Of a DNA stretch of 42,475 nt, positions 33,141 through 39,628 are shown piece after piece (the stretch's first letter is position 1; every line of letters begins with the position of its first letter). The stretch lies in NCBI GenBank assembly GCA_965150505.1, contig CBCTVZ010000005.1, positions 1 through 42,475 of the forward strand. The letters run 5' to 3'. Both the position numbers and the translations under genes were made by a program. The notes under the pieces were generated by a model that was given only the letters and a program-made list of their open reading frames with translations, was not told where the DNA came from and searched no databases. This stretch comes from JAGZHZ01 sp965150505 (GTDB taxonomy: Bacteria; Bacillota; Clostridia; Lachnospirales; Lachnospiraceae).

Positions 33141-34196
33141 TTATTTTTTTCTCTTTCCTATTATGACCTTATGACCCCAGTCCCATACGAGTTTTATCAT
33201 AATACATCCTATCAGACATAAAACTGGAAGAATCGCTCTCCAGATCTGAAGATTGCTCTCCACCTGTGTCCATTCTACCCAAAAATCAATTTTTTTGACA
33301 ACAAATCCGATACATCTTGATACAAGCGGATGGAAAATATAAATCACGATGGAATATTTTCTTCCCCACTTTGCCATCTCTTCTACCCATTTTGATTTTC
33401 CCGGAAAACGCAAGGCAAATAAAAGAGCGGTCACTGCTATCGATGTATTAAAAATAAAATTGTTATAGCCAAAATAAGCGTGACAATCTCTCAAGAAAGC
33501 TCGTTCTGCCCAGATCAGCCCAATCTGCCAGATCAACAAGATAAGCCATCCTGCTTTTTCTATATTTTTTCTTTGAACAGCCGGTTTGATTCCTCTTTGC
33601 CCTAAGTAGTAACCGATAGCAAAGCATGGAATCCCGATCATCAAAAAGTTTCTGGCATACCAAAAATTGACAGCTTCCCCAAAAATTAATTTTGAATATT
33701 TTCCCAGAACATAATATAAAATCAGTCCGATTGGGGTCCAATAATACATCCATTTTACTTTATTTTTCTTTATTAAAATATAATAAACAATCAGAACGCA
33801 CATATAGGCAAACAAATACCACAGATGGCCTCCATAAAATGTTTTGTTAAAAAACAAGAAGCGTATCATGGTTTTATAATTCATCAAAATATGAAAAACG
33901 GTCTTTGGTCCTGTTCTCCATACATCAATTAAAATATAAAGAAGATAGGACAGCACAGCGATTTTTGTAATTTTCCATATTTGTTTTTTCGTATAATTCT
34001 CGATCTGCTTATCCCATTTCTGTCTCACTCCAAATAAGTATCCTGAAATCATCAAAAACAAAGGTACTGCCGAGCGCGCTACAAACAGTACATTCATCGA
34101 CCATATCTGTCCTTTAGGCAGACTTACATGAAGACAGACAACGAGAATGGCTGCCAGAAATCTGATTGCATCTATTGACTGATTTCTCTCTTTCAT
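33141..34196 (-). CDS. Membrane acyltransferase, acyltransferase-3 family
   Basis: A 351-residue protein with about ten hydrophobic helices and the family start RNQSIDAIRFLAAILVVCLHV, where the Arg and His are the conserved catalytic residues of acyltransferase-3 proteins (OafA/WecH-like). It also shows FLFFNKTFYGGHLWYLFAYM and SIVIYIFHPLVSR. Such enzymes add acetyl or succinyl groups to surface glycans or lipids; the substrate is unknown. GAGGAA precedes the ATG. uppP lies upstream with a 73-base gap and no clear terminator, so both may share a transcript. Confidence 0.9.
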   Translation of the reverse strand: MKERNQSIDAIRFLAAILVVCLHVSLPKGQIWSMNVLFVARSAVPLFLMISGYLFGVRQKWDKQIENYTKKQIWKITKIAVLSYLLYILIDVWRTGPKTVFHILMNYKTMIRFLFFNKTFYGGHLWYLFAYMCVLIVYYILIKKNKVKWMYYWTPIGLILYYVLGKYSKLIFGEAVNFWYARNFLMIGIPCFAIGYYLGQRGIKPAVQRKNIEKAGWLILLIWQIGLIWAERAFLRDCHAYFGYNNFIFNTSIAVTALLFALRFPGKSKWVEEMAKWGRKYSIVIYIFHPLVSRCIGFVVKKIDFWVEWTQVESNLQIWRAILPVLCLIGCIMIKLVWDWGHKVIIGKRKK

Positions 34197-34269
34197 TTCA
34201 CTTTCCTCTATATCAACTACTCTTCACAGCAAGCTATGAAGGTTTTCACGCTTTAAAAATGTGCCTTTT

Positions 34270-35097
34270 TTATGCAAAACACAGGAAATATCCTAAAACG
34301 ATAAATCCCAAAGCAATACGATACCATCCAAAAACTTTAAAATCGTGCTTTTTGATATATCCCATCAAAAAACGAATCACGATGACAGATACAAAAAAAG
34401 CAACCACCATGCCTGTCAGTAAAATAATTGCCTCTGCTGATGTAAATGCCAAACCAAATTTTAATATTTTAATCAGACTTGCCCCAAACATAACAGGAAC
34501 GGCTAAGAAAAAGGTAAATTCTGCTGCGACAGGTCTTGCAATTCCAATTAAAATCGCGCCTAAAATAGTAGCGCCAGAACGCGATGTCCCTGGAAAAATT
34601 GCCGCGATCAACTGAAACATACCGATAATAAAAGCATCCTTATATGTGATTTCAGCCAAATGATTCACTGCTGGTTTTTTTCTTCTATTTCGATCTTCAA
34701 TCAAAATAAATGCCATTCCGAAAATAATCAATGCAAACGAAACAACCCAATAATTATAAAAGGTAGCTTCAATGTAATCCCCTGCTGCCAACTCTACCAC
34801 TGCGGCTGGAATACAGGCAACAAGCACTTTATACCACATAGAAAACGTATCTTTTTTTACCCAGCCCTTTTCTTTCGAGGTAAACGGCCACATCTGACTC
34901 CAAAATAGGATGACGACGGCTAAAATTGCCCCAAGCTGAATGACAACTAGAAACATTTCTTTAAATTCTGGCGTGACATTCATCTTTAAAAATTCATCTA
35001 CCAGAATCATATGTCCCGTGCTGCTGATCGGCAGCCATTCTGTAATTCCCTCTACAATACCAAGAATCACTGCCTTTAAAATTTCCATCACGTCCAT
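34270..35097 (-). CDS. uppP: Undecaprenyl-diphosphatase UppP (BacA)
   Basis: Regenerates undecaprenyl phosphate, the lipid carrier for wall synthesis, and raises bacitracin tolerance. It has 275 residues with about eight membrane segments and the family motifs AVILGIVEGITEWLPISSTGHMI (Glu-rich catalytic motif) and IAAIFPGTSRSGATILGA. AAGGAAAC precedes the ATG. I could not assign a promoter between it and the upstream terminator at 35143-35216. Confidence 0.97.
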   Translation of the reverse strand: MDVMEILKAVILGIVEGITEWLPISSTGHMILVDEFLKMNVTPEFKEMFLVVIQLGAILAVVILFWSQMWPFTSKEKGWVKKDTFSMWYKVLVACIPAAVVELAAGDYIEATFYNYWVVSFALIIFGMAFILIEDRNRRKKPAVNHLAEITYKDAFIIGMFQLIAAIFPGTSRSGATILGAILIGIARPVAAEFTFFLAVPVMFGASLIKILKFGLAFTSAEAIILLTGMVVAFFVSVIVIRFLMGYIKKHDFKVFGWYRIALGFIVLGYFLCFA

Positions 35098-35142
35098 ATT
35101 GTTTCCTTTCTTTTTTTACTCTGATCCTTCCAACAACGATAC

Positions 35143-35216
35143 TGAAAAAAAGTGCTGCAAATTTTGATTTTTTCACTGTCTTCGATCTTTCCGGCAGTTC
35201 TAATCATCTGCAGCAC
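35143..35216 (-). terminator. Terminator after the trigger-factor-like lipoprotein gene
   Basis: Stem GTGCTGCA (minus-strand 5' arm at 35209-35216) with TGCAGCAC (35152-35159), a roughly 50-base interior with a short ACTG/CAGT stem, then seven T on the minus strand. It lies right after the stop at 35231. Confidence 0.8.
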
Positions 35217-35230
35217 CTTCTCATTTTTGC

Positions 35231-36577
35231 CTAGTTTTTCTTCGTTTCTGTTTCTGTCTCGGTTTCTGTCTCAGTCTCTGTTTCAGTTTCTTTTTCTGTC
35301 TCAGTCTTTTCACTCTCTGCATCTGCCTTTGTTGCATCTGTAGCAGTTGCCTGTGTGATTACGGCATTATCCAATAAGAACTGCATTACCTTATCCTGTA
35401 ACAGGGCATCGCGCACGATTTCTTCACTATTTGCTTCTAATAATGCTTCTTCGCTTGCAAATCCATAATCAGAAGTGTACTTCTTCAGTCCTTCTTTGTA
35501 CTCTTCTTCTGTGAGCGCTAAATCTTCTTTTTCTGCGATTGCTTTCAGCAGCATTTCCTGACGAGCGCTTTCTTTTGTATTTACAAGAGCCTGCTCCTCA
35601 AACTGCTCTAATGTCATACCGAACATACCTTTAATGAAGTCTTCTAATGGCATACCATACTGCTTCGCATAGTTTGTATAATTTTTTCTAAACATACTTA
35701 CGCCGTAGTCTAACAGTTCCTGTGGATATTCTACTACCTCACAGTTCTCAATCAGCAGCGCATAAATTTTCTGAAGTTCTGTTCCTCTTTGCTGATTTAC
35801 TTTGTTTGTTTCCAGAGTTTCTTTTACTTCTTCTCTGTATTCTTTTACTGTTTTGCTCTTTGTAGAAAGTTCTTTTACAAGCTCATCTGTCAATTCTGGA
35901 GTCTGTTTGATTGCATTTACTGTCACAGTAAAGATTACATCTTCTCCGGCAAGATCTTCACTTGGGTAATTTTCTGGGAAAGTCAGTTCGAGATCTTTTG
36001 TCTCTCCTACTTTCATTCCCTCTACTCCCTCTTCAAATCCTTCGATAAATGTATGAGAGCCGATTTCTAATTCATAATCTTTTCCTGTTCCGCCATCAAA
36101 TGCTACATCGTCTTTTTTACCAACAAAGTCGATAACTGCAATATCTCCATTTGCAACGGTACCTTCTGTCAATTCTTCTCTCTTTCCAGAGCGTACAATA
36201 ACAGATTCAATCTCAGCATCAATTTCATCTTCTGTCACCTGAATAGGATCAACTGTAATTTCCAGTCCTTTATACTGTCCCAGTTTTACATAATCAGATG
36301 CTGTATAAACAGGTTTTTTAAGCTCTTGTGCATCAGCGCTTGTTGCATCTGTCGGTGTAGCTTCAGAAGCTGTTGCATCAGCTGCGCTTGCCGCTGCATC
36401 TTTCTTTTCTTTTGTCTGCTGTTCTGTCTCTGTTTCTTTTTCTGTTGCTTTTTCCGTTACTTTTTCTGTGACTGTCTCTTTTTCAGTGGTATCTGTGTCT
36501 TTTGATCCGTCACCGCATCCGGATAACATTAAGCCACAAGCCATCACTACAGCCGCTGCTATGAATTTCTTTTTCAT
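35231..36577 (-). CDS. Trigger-factor-like peptidyl-prolyl isomerase lipoprotein
   Basis: A 448-residue exported foldase. Signal peptide with lipobox LSGC (lipidated Cys21); a Thr/Glu/Lys linker (about 28-60) and Ala/Thr/Asp stretch; a domain resembling trigger factor from about 90 on, with the FKBP-type isomerase core (IAVIDFVGKKDDVAFDGGTG, GFEEGVEGMKVGETKDLELTFPENY, about 145-235) and the helical C-terminal chaperone part (about 235-410). The ribosome-binding N-terminal domain is absent, consistent with work outside the cell. The tail carries eight Glu-Thr pairs in a row. AGGAGG precedes the ATG. It probably helps fold secreted proteins; clients are unknown. Confidence 0.9.
   Translation of the reverse strand: MKKKFIAAAVVMACGLMLSGCGDGSKDTDTTEKETVTEKVTEKATEKETETEQQTKEKKDAAASAADATASEATPTDATSADAQELKKPVYTASDYVKLGQYKGLEITVDPIQVTEDEIDAEIESVIVRSGKREELTEGTVANGDIAVIDFVGKKDDVAFDGGTGKDYELEIGSHTFIEGFEEGVEGMKVGETKDLELTFPENYPSEDLAGEDVIFTVTVNAIKQTPELTDELVKELSTKSKTVKEYREEVKETLETNKVNQQRGTELQKIYALLIENCEVVEYPQELLDYGVSMFRKNYTNYAKQYGMPLEDFIKGMFGMTLEQFEEQALVNTKESARQEMLLKAIAEKEDLALTEEEYKEGLKKYTSDYGFASEEALLEANSEEIVRDALLQDKVMQFLLDNAVITQATATDATKADAESEKTETEKETETETETETETETETKKN
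35243..35290 (-). repeat. Eight tandem 6-bp units encoding Glu-Thr
   Basis: Hexanucleotide repeat near the 3' end of the lipoprotein gene, with synonymous variation among copies (GTT/GTC/GGT-type differences on the plus strand), so the protein repeat is held more tightly than the DNA. Two more Glu-Thr pairs follow after a Lys. It is a candidate for length variation between strains. Confidence 0.9.
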
Positions 36578-36621
36578 AAAATCCTCCTATCGCACTGTTT
36601 GTGCTGTCTATACAGCTAATC

Positions 36622-36651
36622 ATTATAACACATCTTTTCTCTTTTCAACAA
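36622..36651 (-). promoter_or_regulatory. Promoter of the trigger-factor-like lipoprotein gene
   Basis: Minus strand: extended -10 TGT-TATAAT (36622-36627) with an 18-bp spacer to TTGTTG (36646-36651). The transcript would begin at or just before a small hairpin GCTGT/ACAGC (36603-36616). Confidence 0.7.
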
Positions 36652-36697
36652 GATACTTTTCATATTTAATAAAAAATAAAGAAATACAGATCGATTC

Positions 36698-36726
36698 TTG
36701 CAGTTTCTGGAAAAGAATGATAAAAT
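36698..36726 (+). promoter_or_regulatory. Promoter of the 151-aa membrane-anchored protein gene
   Basis: Plus strand: -35 TTGCAG (36698-36703), 17-bp spacer, extended -10 TGA-TAAAAT (36721-36726); leader about 28 bases. Confidence 0.75.
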
Positions 36727-36760
36727 ATATTGTCATCATAATATTATGGGAGGTATTCTA

Positions 36761-37216
36761 ATGTTTTGGAATGTACTGATTGTCATTTTGGTCGTACTGG
36801 TCGTGGCTTTTATTGCTCTGTATTTTCTCGGAAGAAAAGCACAAAAAAAGCAGGCTCTCCAGCAGGAACAGATTGAAGCTGCTAAACAGACAGTTTCTAT
36901 GCTGGTCATCGATAAAAAGAAAATGAAAATCAAAGAATCTGGTCTTCCCCAAATCGTCATTGATCAGACACCGAAACTGATGAGAGGCTCTAAACTTCCA
37001 ATCGTTAAAGCAAAAGTTGGTCCGAGAATCATGACACTTGTCTGCGATGCAAATGTTTTTGATCTCATACCGGTCAAAAGGGAAGTCAAAGCGGTAATCA
37101 GCGGCATCTATATTGTTGACGTTAAAGGGGTAAGAAAACCTTTACAGACACAAAAACCTGAAAAACAAGGCTTTTTCAAACGGATGAAATCAAAATTCAG
37201 TAAAAAAAATAAATAA
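36761..37216 (+). CDS. Conserved membrane-anchored protein, 151 aa
   Basis: One N-terminal membrane helix (about 4-24), a coiled stretch (25-45), then a compact basic domain (about 46-125: MLVIDKKKMKIKESGLPQIVI, KAKVGPRIMTLVCDANVF, VKREVKAVISGIYIVDVKGV) and a very basic tail (FFKRMKSKFSKKNK). With the helix at the N-terminus and few positive charges before it, the domain is probably cytoplasmic. I recall close homologues across Lachnospiraceae without a name. The frame opens at 36698, but ATG 36761 has GGGAGG seven bases upstream. The function is unknown. Confidence 0.85.
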   Translation: MFWNVLIVILVVLVVAFIALYFLGRKAQKKQALQQEQIEAAKQTVSMLVIDKKKMKIKESGLPQIVIDQTPKLMRGSKLPIVKAKVGPRIMTLVCDANVFDLIPVKREVKAVISGIYIVDVKGVRKPLQTQKPEKQGFFKRMKSKFSKKNK

Positions 37217-37234
37217 GGTTTTTAACGGATGTAT

Positions 37235-37290
37235 AAATTTCGGGAGATTCGCCACAAAAACTGACTTTTGCGGCGAATCTCCCGAAATTT
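37235..37290. terminator. Perfect 19-bp bidirectional terminator hairpin
   Basis: Arms 37235-37253 (core TTTCGGGAGATTCGCC) and 37272-37290 pair without mismatch around an 18-base loop that can itself form CAAAA/TTTTG. It separates two convergent genes and has a T-rich tail on the plus strand (TTTTCTTTTT); on the minus strand T follows as well. Confidence 0.9.
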
Positions 37291-37327
37291 TCTTTTTACT
37301 GCCCTATCTTTCTCTTATCGTTTTTCA

Positions 37328-37798
37328 TCATTTCATCTTATCAGACAGATAAAATGGTTTTCCGTTTTTGGCATTAATCTGAATCTCAATGCTGCAATCT
37401 GCCATATGTTCATAATTGATATCAAGGCTGTATTCTACCTTTGCGCTGATTTGTTCCTGTCCTTTTGTGACCTGAATATTTCTTGCCATAATACTAATCA
37501 AAAATTTTCCAAATGGCGTATCGTAATAGCTCATATTGCTCTTGTTTCTTTCAAAAACCATATGGGCATTTGTAAAACCACGTTTTGTCACTTCCACAAT
37601 ATCATCGCTAATTTTTATCAAGTTTTGAATTTTTTCTTTGCTCCCCTCAATTACTTCCTCATAGCTGATAAAGTGCCTTCCATTTTGAAACCGATATTTT
37701 CCAGGCGCAACAACTTCTATCTCTTCGCCGCCTGTTTCTTCTCTCGTCTCCCCGATCACTTGTAATCCCTTTATACTGAGCAATACCTCTCTTGTCAT
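37328..37798 (-). CDS. DUF1934 (YwiB-like) beta-barrel protein
   Basis: About 156 residues, a lipocalin-like beta-barrel pattern typical of the YwiB family: EVLLSIKGLQVIGE, YRFQNGRHFISYEEVIEGSKEKIQNLIKIS, FERNKSNMSYYDTPFGKFLISIMARNI, KVEYSLDINYEHMADCSIEIQI. The frame opens at 37822, but ATG 37798 has GAGAGG six bases upstream and matches the family start. It directly follows murI (10-base gap). The function is unknown; the family is widespread in Firmicutes, often beside argS or wall genes. Confidence 0.88.
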   Translation of the reverse strand: MTREVLLSIKGLQVIGETREETGGEEIEVVAPGKYRFQNGRHFISYEEVIEGSKEKIQNLIKISDDIVEVTKRGFTNAHMVFERNKSNMSYYDTPFGKFLISIMARNIQVTKGQEQISAKVEYSLDINYEHMADCSIEIQINAKNGKPFYLSDKMK

Positions 37799-37808
37799 CA
37801 TTTCCCTC

Positions 37809-38651
37809 TCAAAATTCTTCAATCTGAATCTGTTTTGTAGTTTCTATATCATATGGCAGGATGGAATTTGCAAACTGCTTAAATTTATCTGCCGCATCAC
37901 TTACAAAAAACTGATACTTTTCTCCGCTTTGTCTGTCTTCTCCCTGTGCATCAAGATGACTTGCGCAAAGCAGTTCTTTTAACTCCAATGCTGTCTCATA
38001 TGCTGGATTGACAAGCGTTACCTCATCTCCCATCACCTTTCTGACCGTAGAGCGCAGCAGCGGATAATGGGTACATCCCAGCACCAACGTATCAATTCCC
38101 TTTTCTTTCAGTTCACCAAGATAGCGCTGTGCCACCTCATCTGTCACAGGATCTTTCAGCCATCCTTCTTCCACTAGAGGTACAAAAAGCGGACACGCTT
38201 TCCCAATCACCTCAATTTCAGGATCCCACTGCTGTACAAATTTTGTATAAATCTGGCTTCGCACCGTTCCTTCTGTCCCGATCACTCCGATTTTTTTATT
38301 TTTTGTCGCAGCACACGCCACTTTCGCCCCCGGCTGTACAACTCCCAAAATCGGAATTTCAAGCTCCTTTTTTATTTCTTCAAGCGCAAAGGCGCTTGCC
38401 GTATTGCACGCAACGACAATCGCTTTCACTCCTTGCGTCATCAAAAAGCGTATAATCTGTCTGGAATATCTGATAATCGTCTCTTTTGATTTGCTTCCAT
38501 ACGGCACTCGCGCCGTGTCGCCAAAATAAATGATTCTCTCCTGTGGAAGATTTCGCATCACTTCCCTTGCGACAGTCAATCCGCCAACGCCGGAATCAAA
38601 TATTCCAACTGGTGCATTTATCAGATCTATTTGATTTTTTTTATTTTCCAT
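37809..38651 (-). CDS. murI: Glutamate racemase
   Basis: Makes D-glutamate for peptidoglycan. It has 280 residues with APVGIFDSGVGGLTV (Asp19, Ser20), the two catalytic cysteines Cys82 (VVACNTASAFA) and Cys193 (LGCTHYPLLR, followed by His195), and YFGDTARVPYG. GAGGA lies seven bases before the ATG. A consensus -35 TTGACA at 38710-38715 suggests its own promoter, though the -10 is unclear (TAAGAA after 16 bp). Confidence 0.97.
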   Translation of the reverse strand: MENKKNQIDLINAPVGIFDSGVGGLTVAREVMRNLPQERIIYFGDTARVPYGSKSKETIIRYSRQIIRFLMTQGVKAIVVACNTASAFALEEIKKELEIPILGVVQPGAKVACAATKNKKIGVIGTEGTVRSQIYTKFVQQWDPEIEVIGKACPLFVPLVEEGWLKDPVTDEVAQRYLGELKEKGIDTLVLGCTHYPLLRSTVRKVMGDEVTLVNPAYETALELKELLCASHLDAQGEDRQSGEKYQFFVSDAADKFKQFANSILPYDIETTKQIQIEEF

Positions 38652-38730
38652 TTGTCTATCCTCATTTTTTATTTTCCTGACATATCTTTCTTATTCTACT
38701 CTGTTGCTATGTCAAATGCAAGTGACGATT

Positions 38731-39378
38731 TTAAAAAAGCATCGGCTCTCCATCCACAAATGCGTAACATACCGGATCTTCTTTCAAAAATTTTGCTCTT
38801 CCATTCGTTGCCTCTGTGATCTCCTCTGTCAGATCTTTCTTTTCTTCAAAAGGCACGAGCGCTTCCACCGTCACTGTATCCGTATATTCTGAATTTGTGA
38901 TGGCAATTCCTCTTTGCCCCAAAATATACTGAATTTTTCCGATTCCTGTGTAGTCTGTCTTTATTGATAGCAAATATCCCTGTTTCTTTTCAATGATTTT
39001 ACAATGGCGCAGCCCTTCCTGAACGGCCTTTGAGTAAGCTCTCACCAATCCGCCTGTCCCAAGAAGCGTTCCTCCAAAATATCGTGTCACGACAACGACA
39101 AGATTGCAGACTTTCTCCCCCAAAAGTACATCCAACATCGGTCTGCCTGCCGTACCAGACGGTTCACCGTCGTCGCTGCATCGCTGCAAGGTCTGTTTCT
39201 CTCCGATCACAAATGCGGAACAGTTATGCGTTGCATCCCAATATTTTTTCTTCATTGCATTGATAAACGAAACGGCTTCCTCTTCACTCTCAGCACGCTG
39301 AATCGTTGCAATAAAACGTGATTTTTTCTCTATGATTTCTCCTTCGCCGCCTTCATATAATATTTTCTGTCCGTCCAT
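38731..39378 (-). CDS. YigZ/IMPACT-family protein
   Basis: A 215-residue protein with the IMPACT/UPF0029 N-terminal domain (KKSRFIATI, WDATHNCSAFVIG, CSDDGEPSGTAGRPML, VTRYFGGTLLGTGGLVRAY) and a C-terminal DUF1949 domain with a ferredoxin-like pattern (about 140-205). The eukaryotic relative IMPACT regulates Gcn2; the bacterial role is unsettled, with a nucleic-acid or ribosome link suggested. It is upstream of murI on the same strand with a 79-base gap. Confidence 0.95.
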   Translation of the reverse strand: MDGQKILYEGGEGEIIEKKSRFIATIQRAESEEEAVSFINAMKKKYWDATHNCSAFVIGEKQTLQRCSDDGEPSGTAGRPMLDVLLGEKVCNLVVVVTRYFGGTLLGTGGLVRAYSKAVQEGLRHCKIIEKKQGYLLSIKTDYTGIGKIQYILGQRGIAITNSEYTDTVTVEALVPFEEKKDLTEEITEATNGRAKFLKEDPVCYAFVDGEPMLF

Positions 39379-39423
39379 TCTCTCTCATCCTTTTCTGCTC
39401 TTTTTCTGATTTTAATTGTTCTT

Positions 39424-39452
39424 ATTATACCAATCCTGCCGTTGCAACACAA
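39424..39452 (-). promoter_or_regulatory. Promoter of the YigZ-family gene
   Basis: Minus strand: -35 TTGTGT (39447-39452), 17-bp spacer, extended consensus -10 TGG-TATAAT (39424-39429). Confidence 0.75.
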
Positions 39453-39548
39453 CCTATACTTTTTACTCCTCATTTTTCATCTGACTTTGCTTTCTTCTTA
39501 AGAATCTCTAAACTTTCCATTTATCCCCTTTCTTTCAAAATATAGTTC

Positions 39549-39557
39549 TGATATAAT
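39549..39557 (+). promoter_or_regulatory. Extended -10 promoter of the class A PBP gene
   Basis: Plus strand TGA-TATAAT (TATAAT at 39552-39557) with a poor -35. It is the only good -10 in the divergent 250-base gap before the PBP gene and leaves a leader of about 65 bases. Confidence 0.6.
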
Positions 39558-39628
39558 TTGATTCGTAACCGTGTTCGGCAATACACAATCATACTTTCTA
39601 TATTTTCATGCAAAGGAGATTCTTATCT

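Noticed and set aside
37268..37765. 165-codon plus-strand frame after the 151-aa gene
   Set aside because: It begins inside the terminator hairpin and is antisense to the DUF1934 gene; the translation is Phe/Cys-rich without family features.
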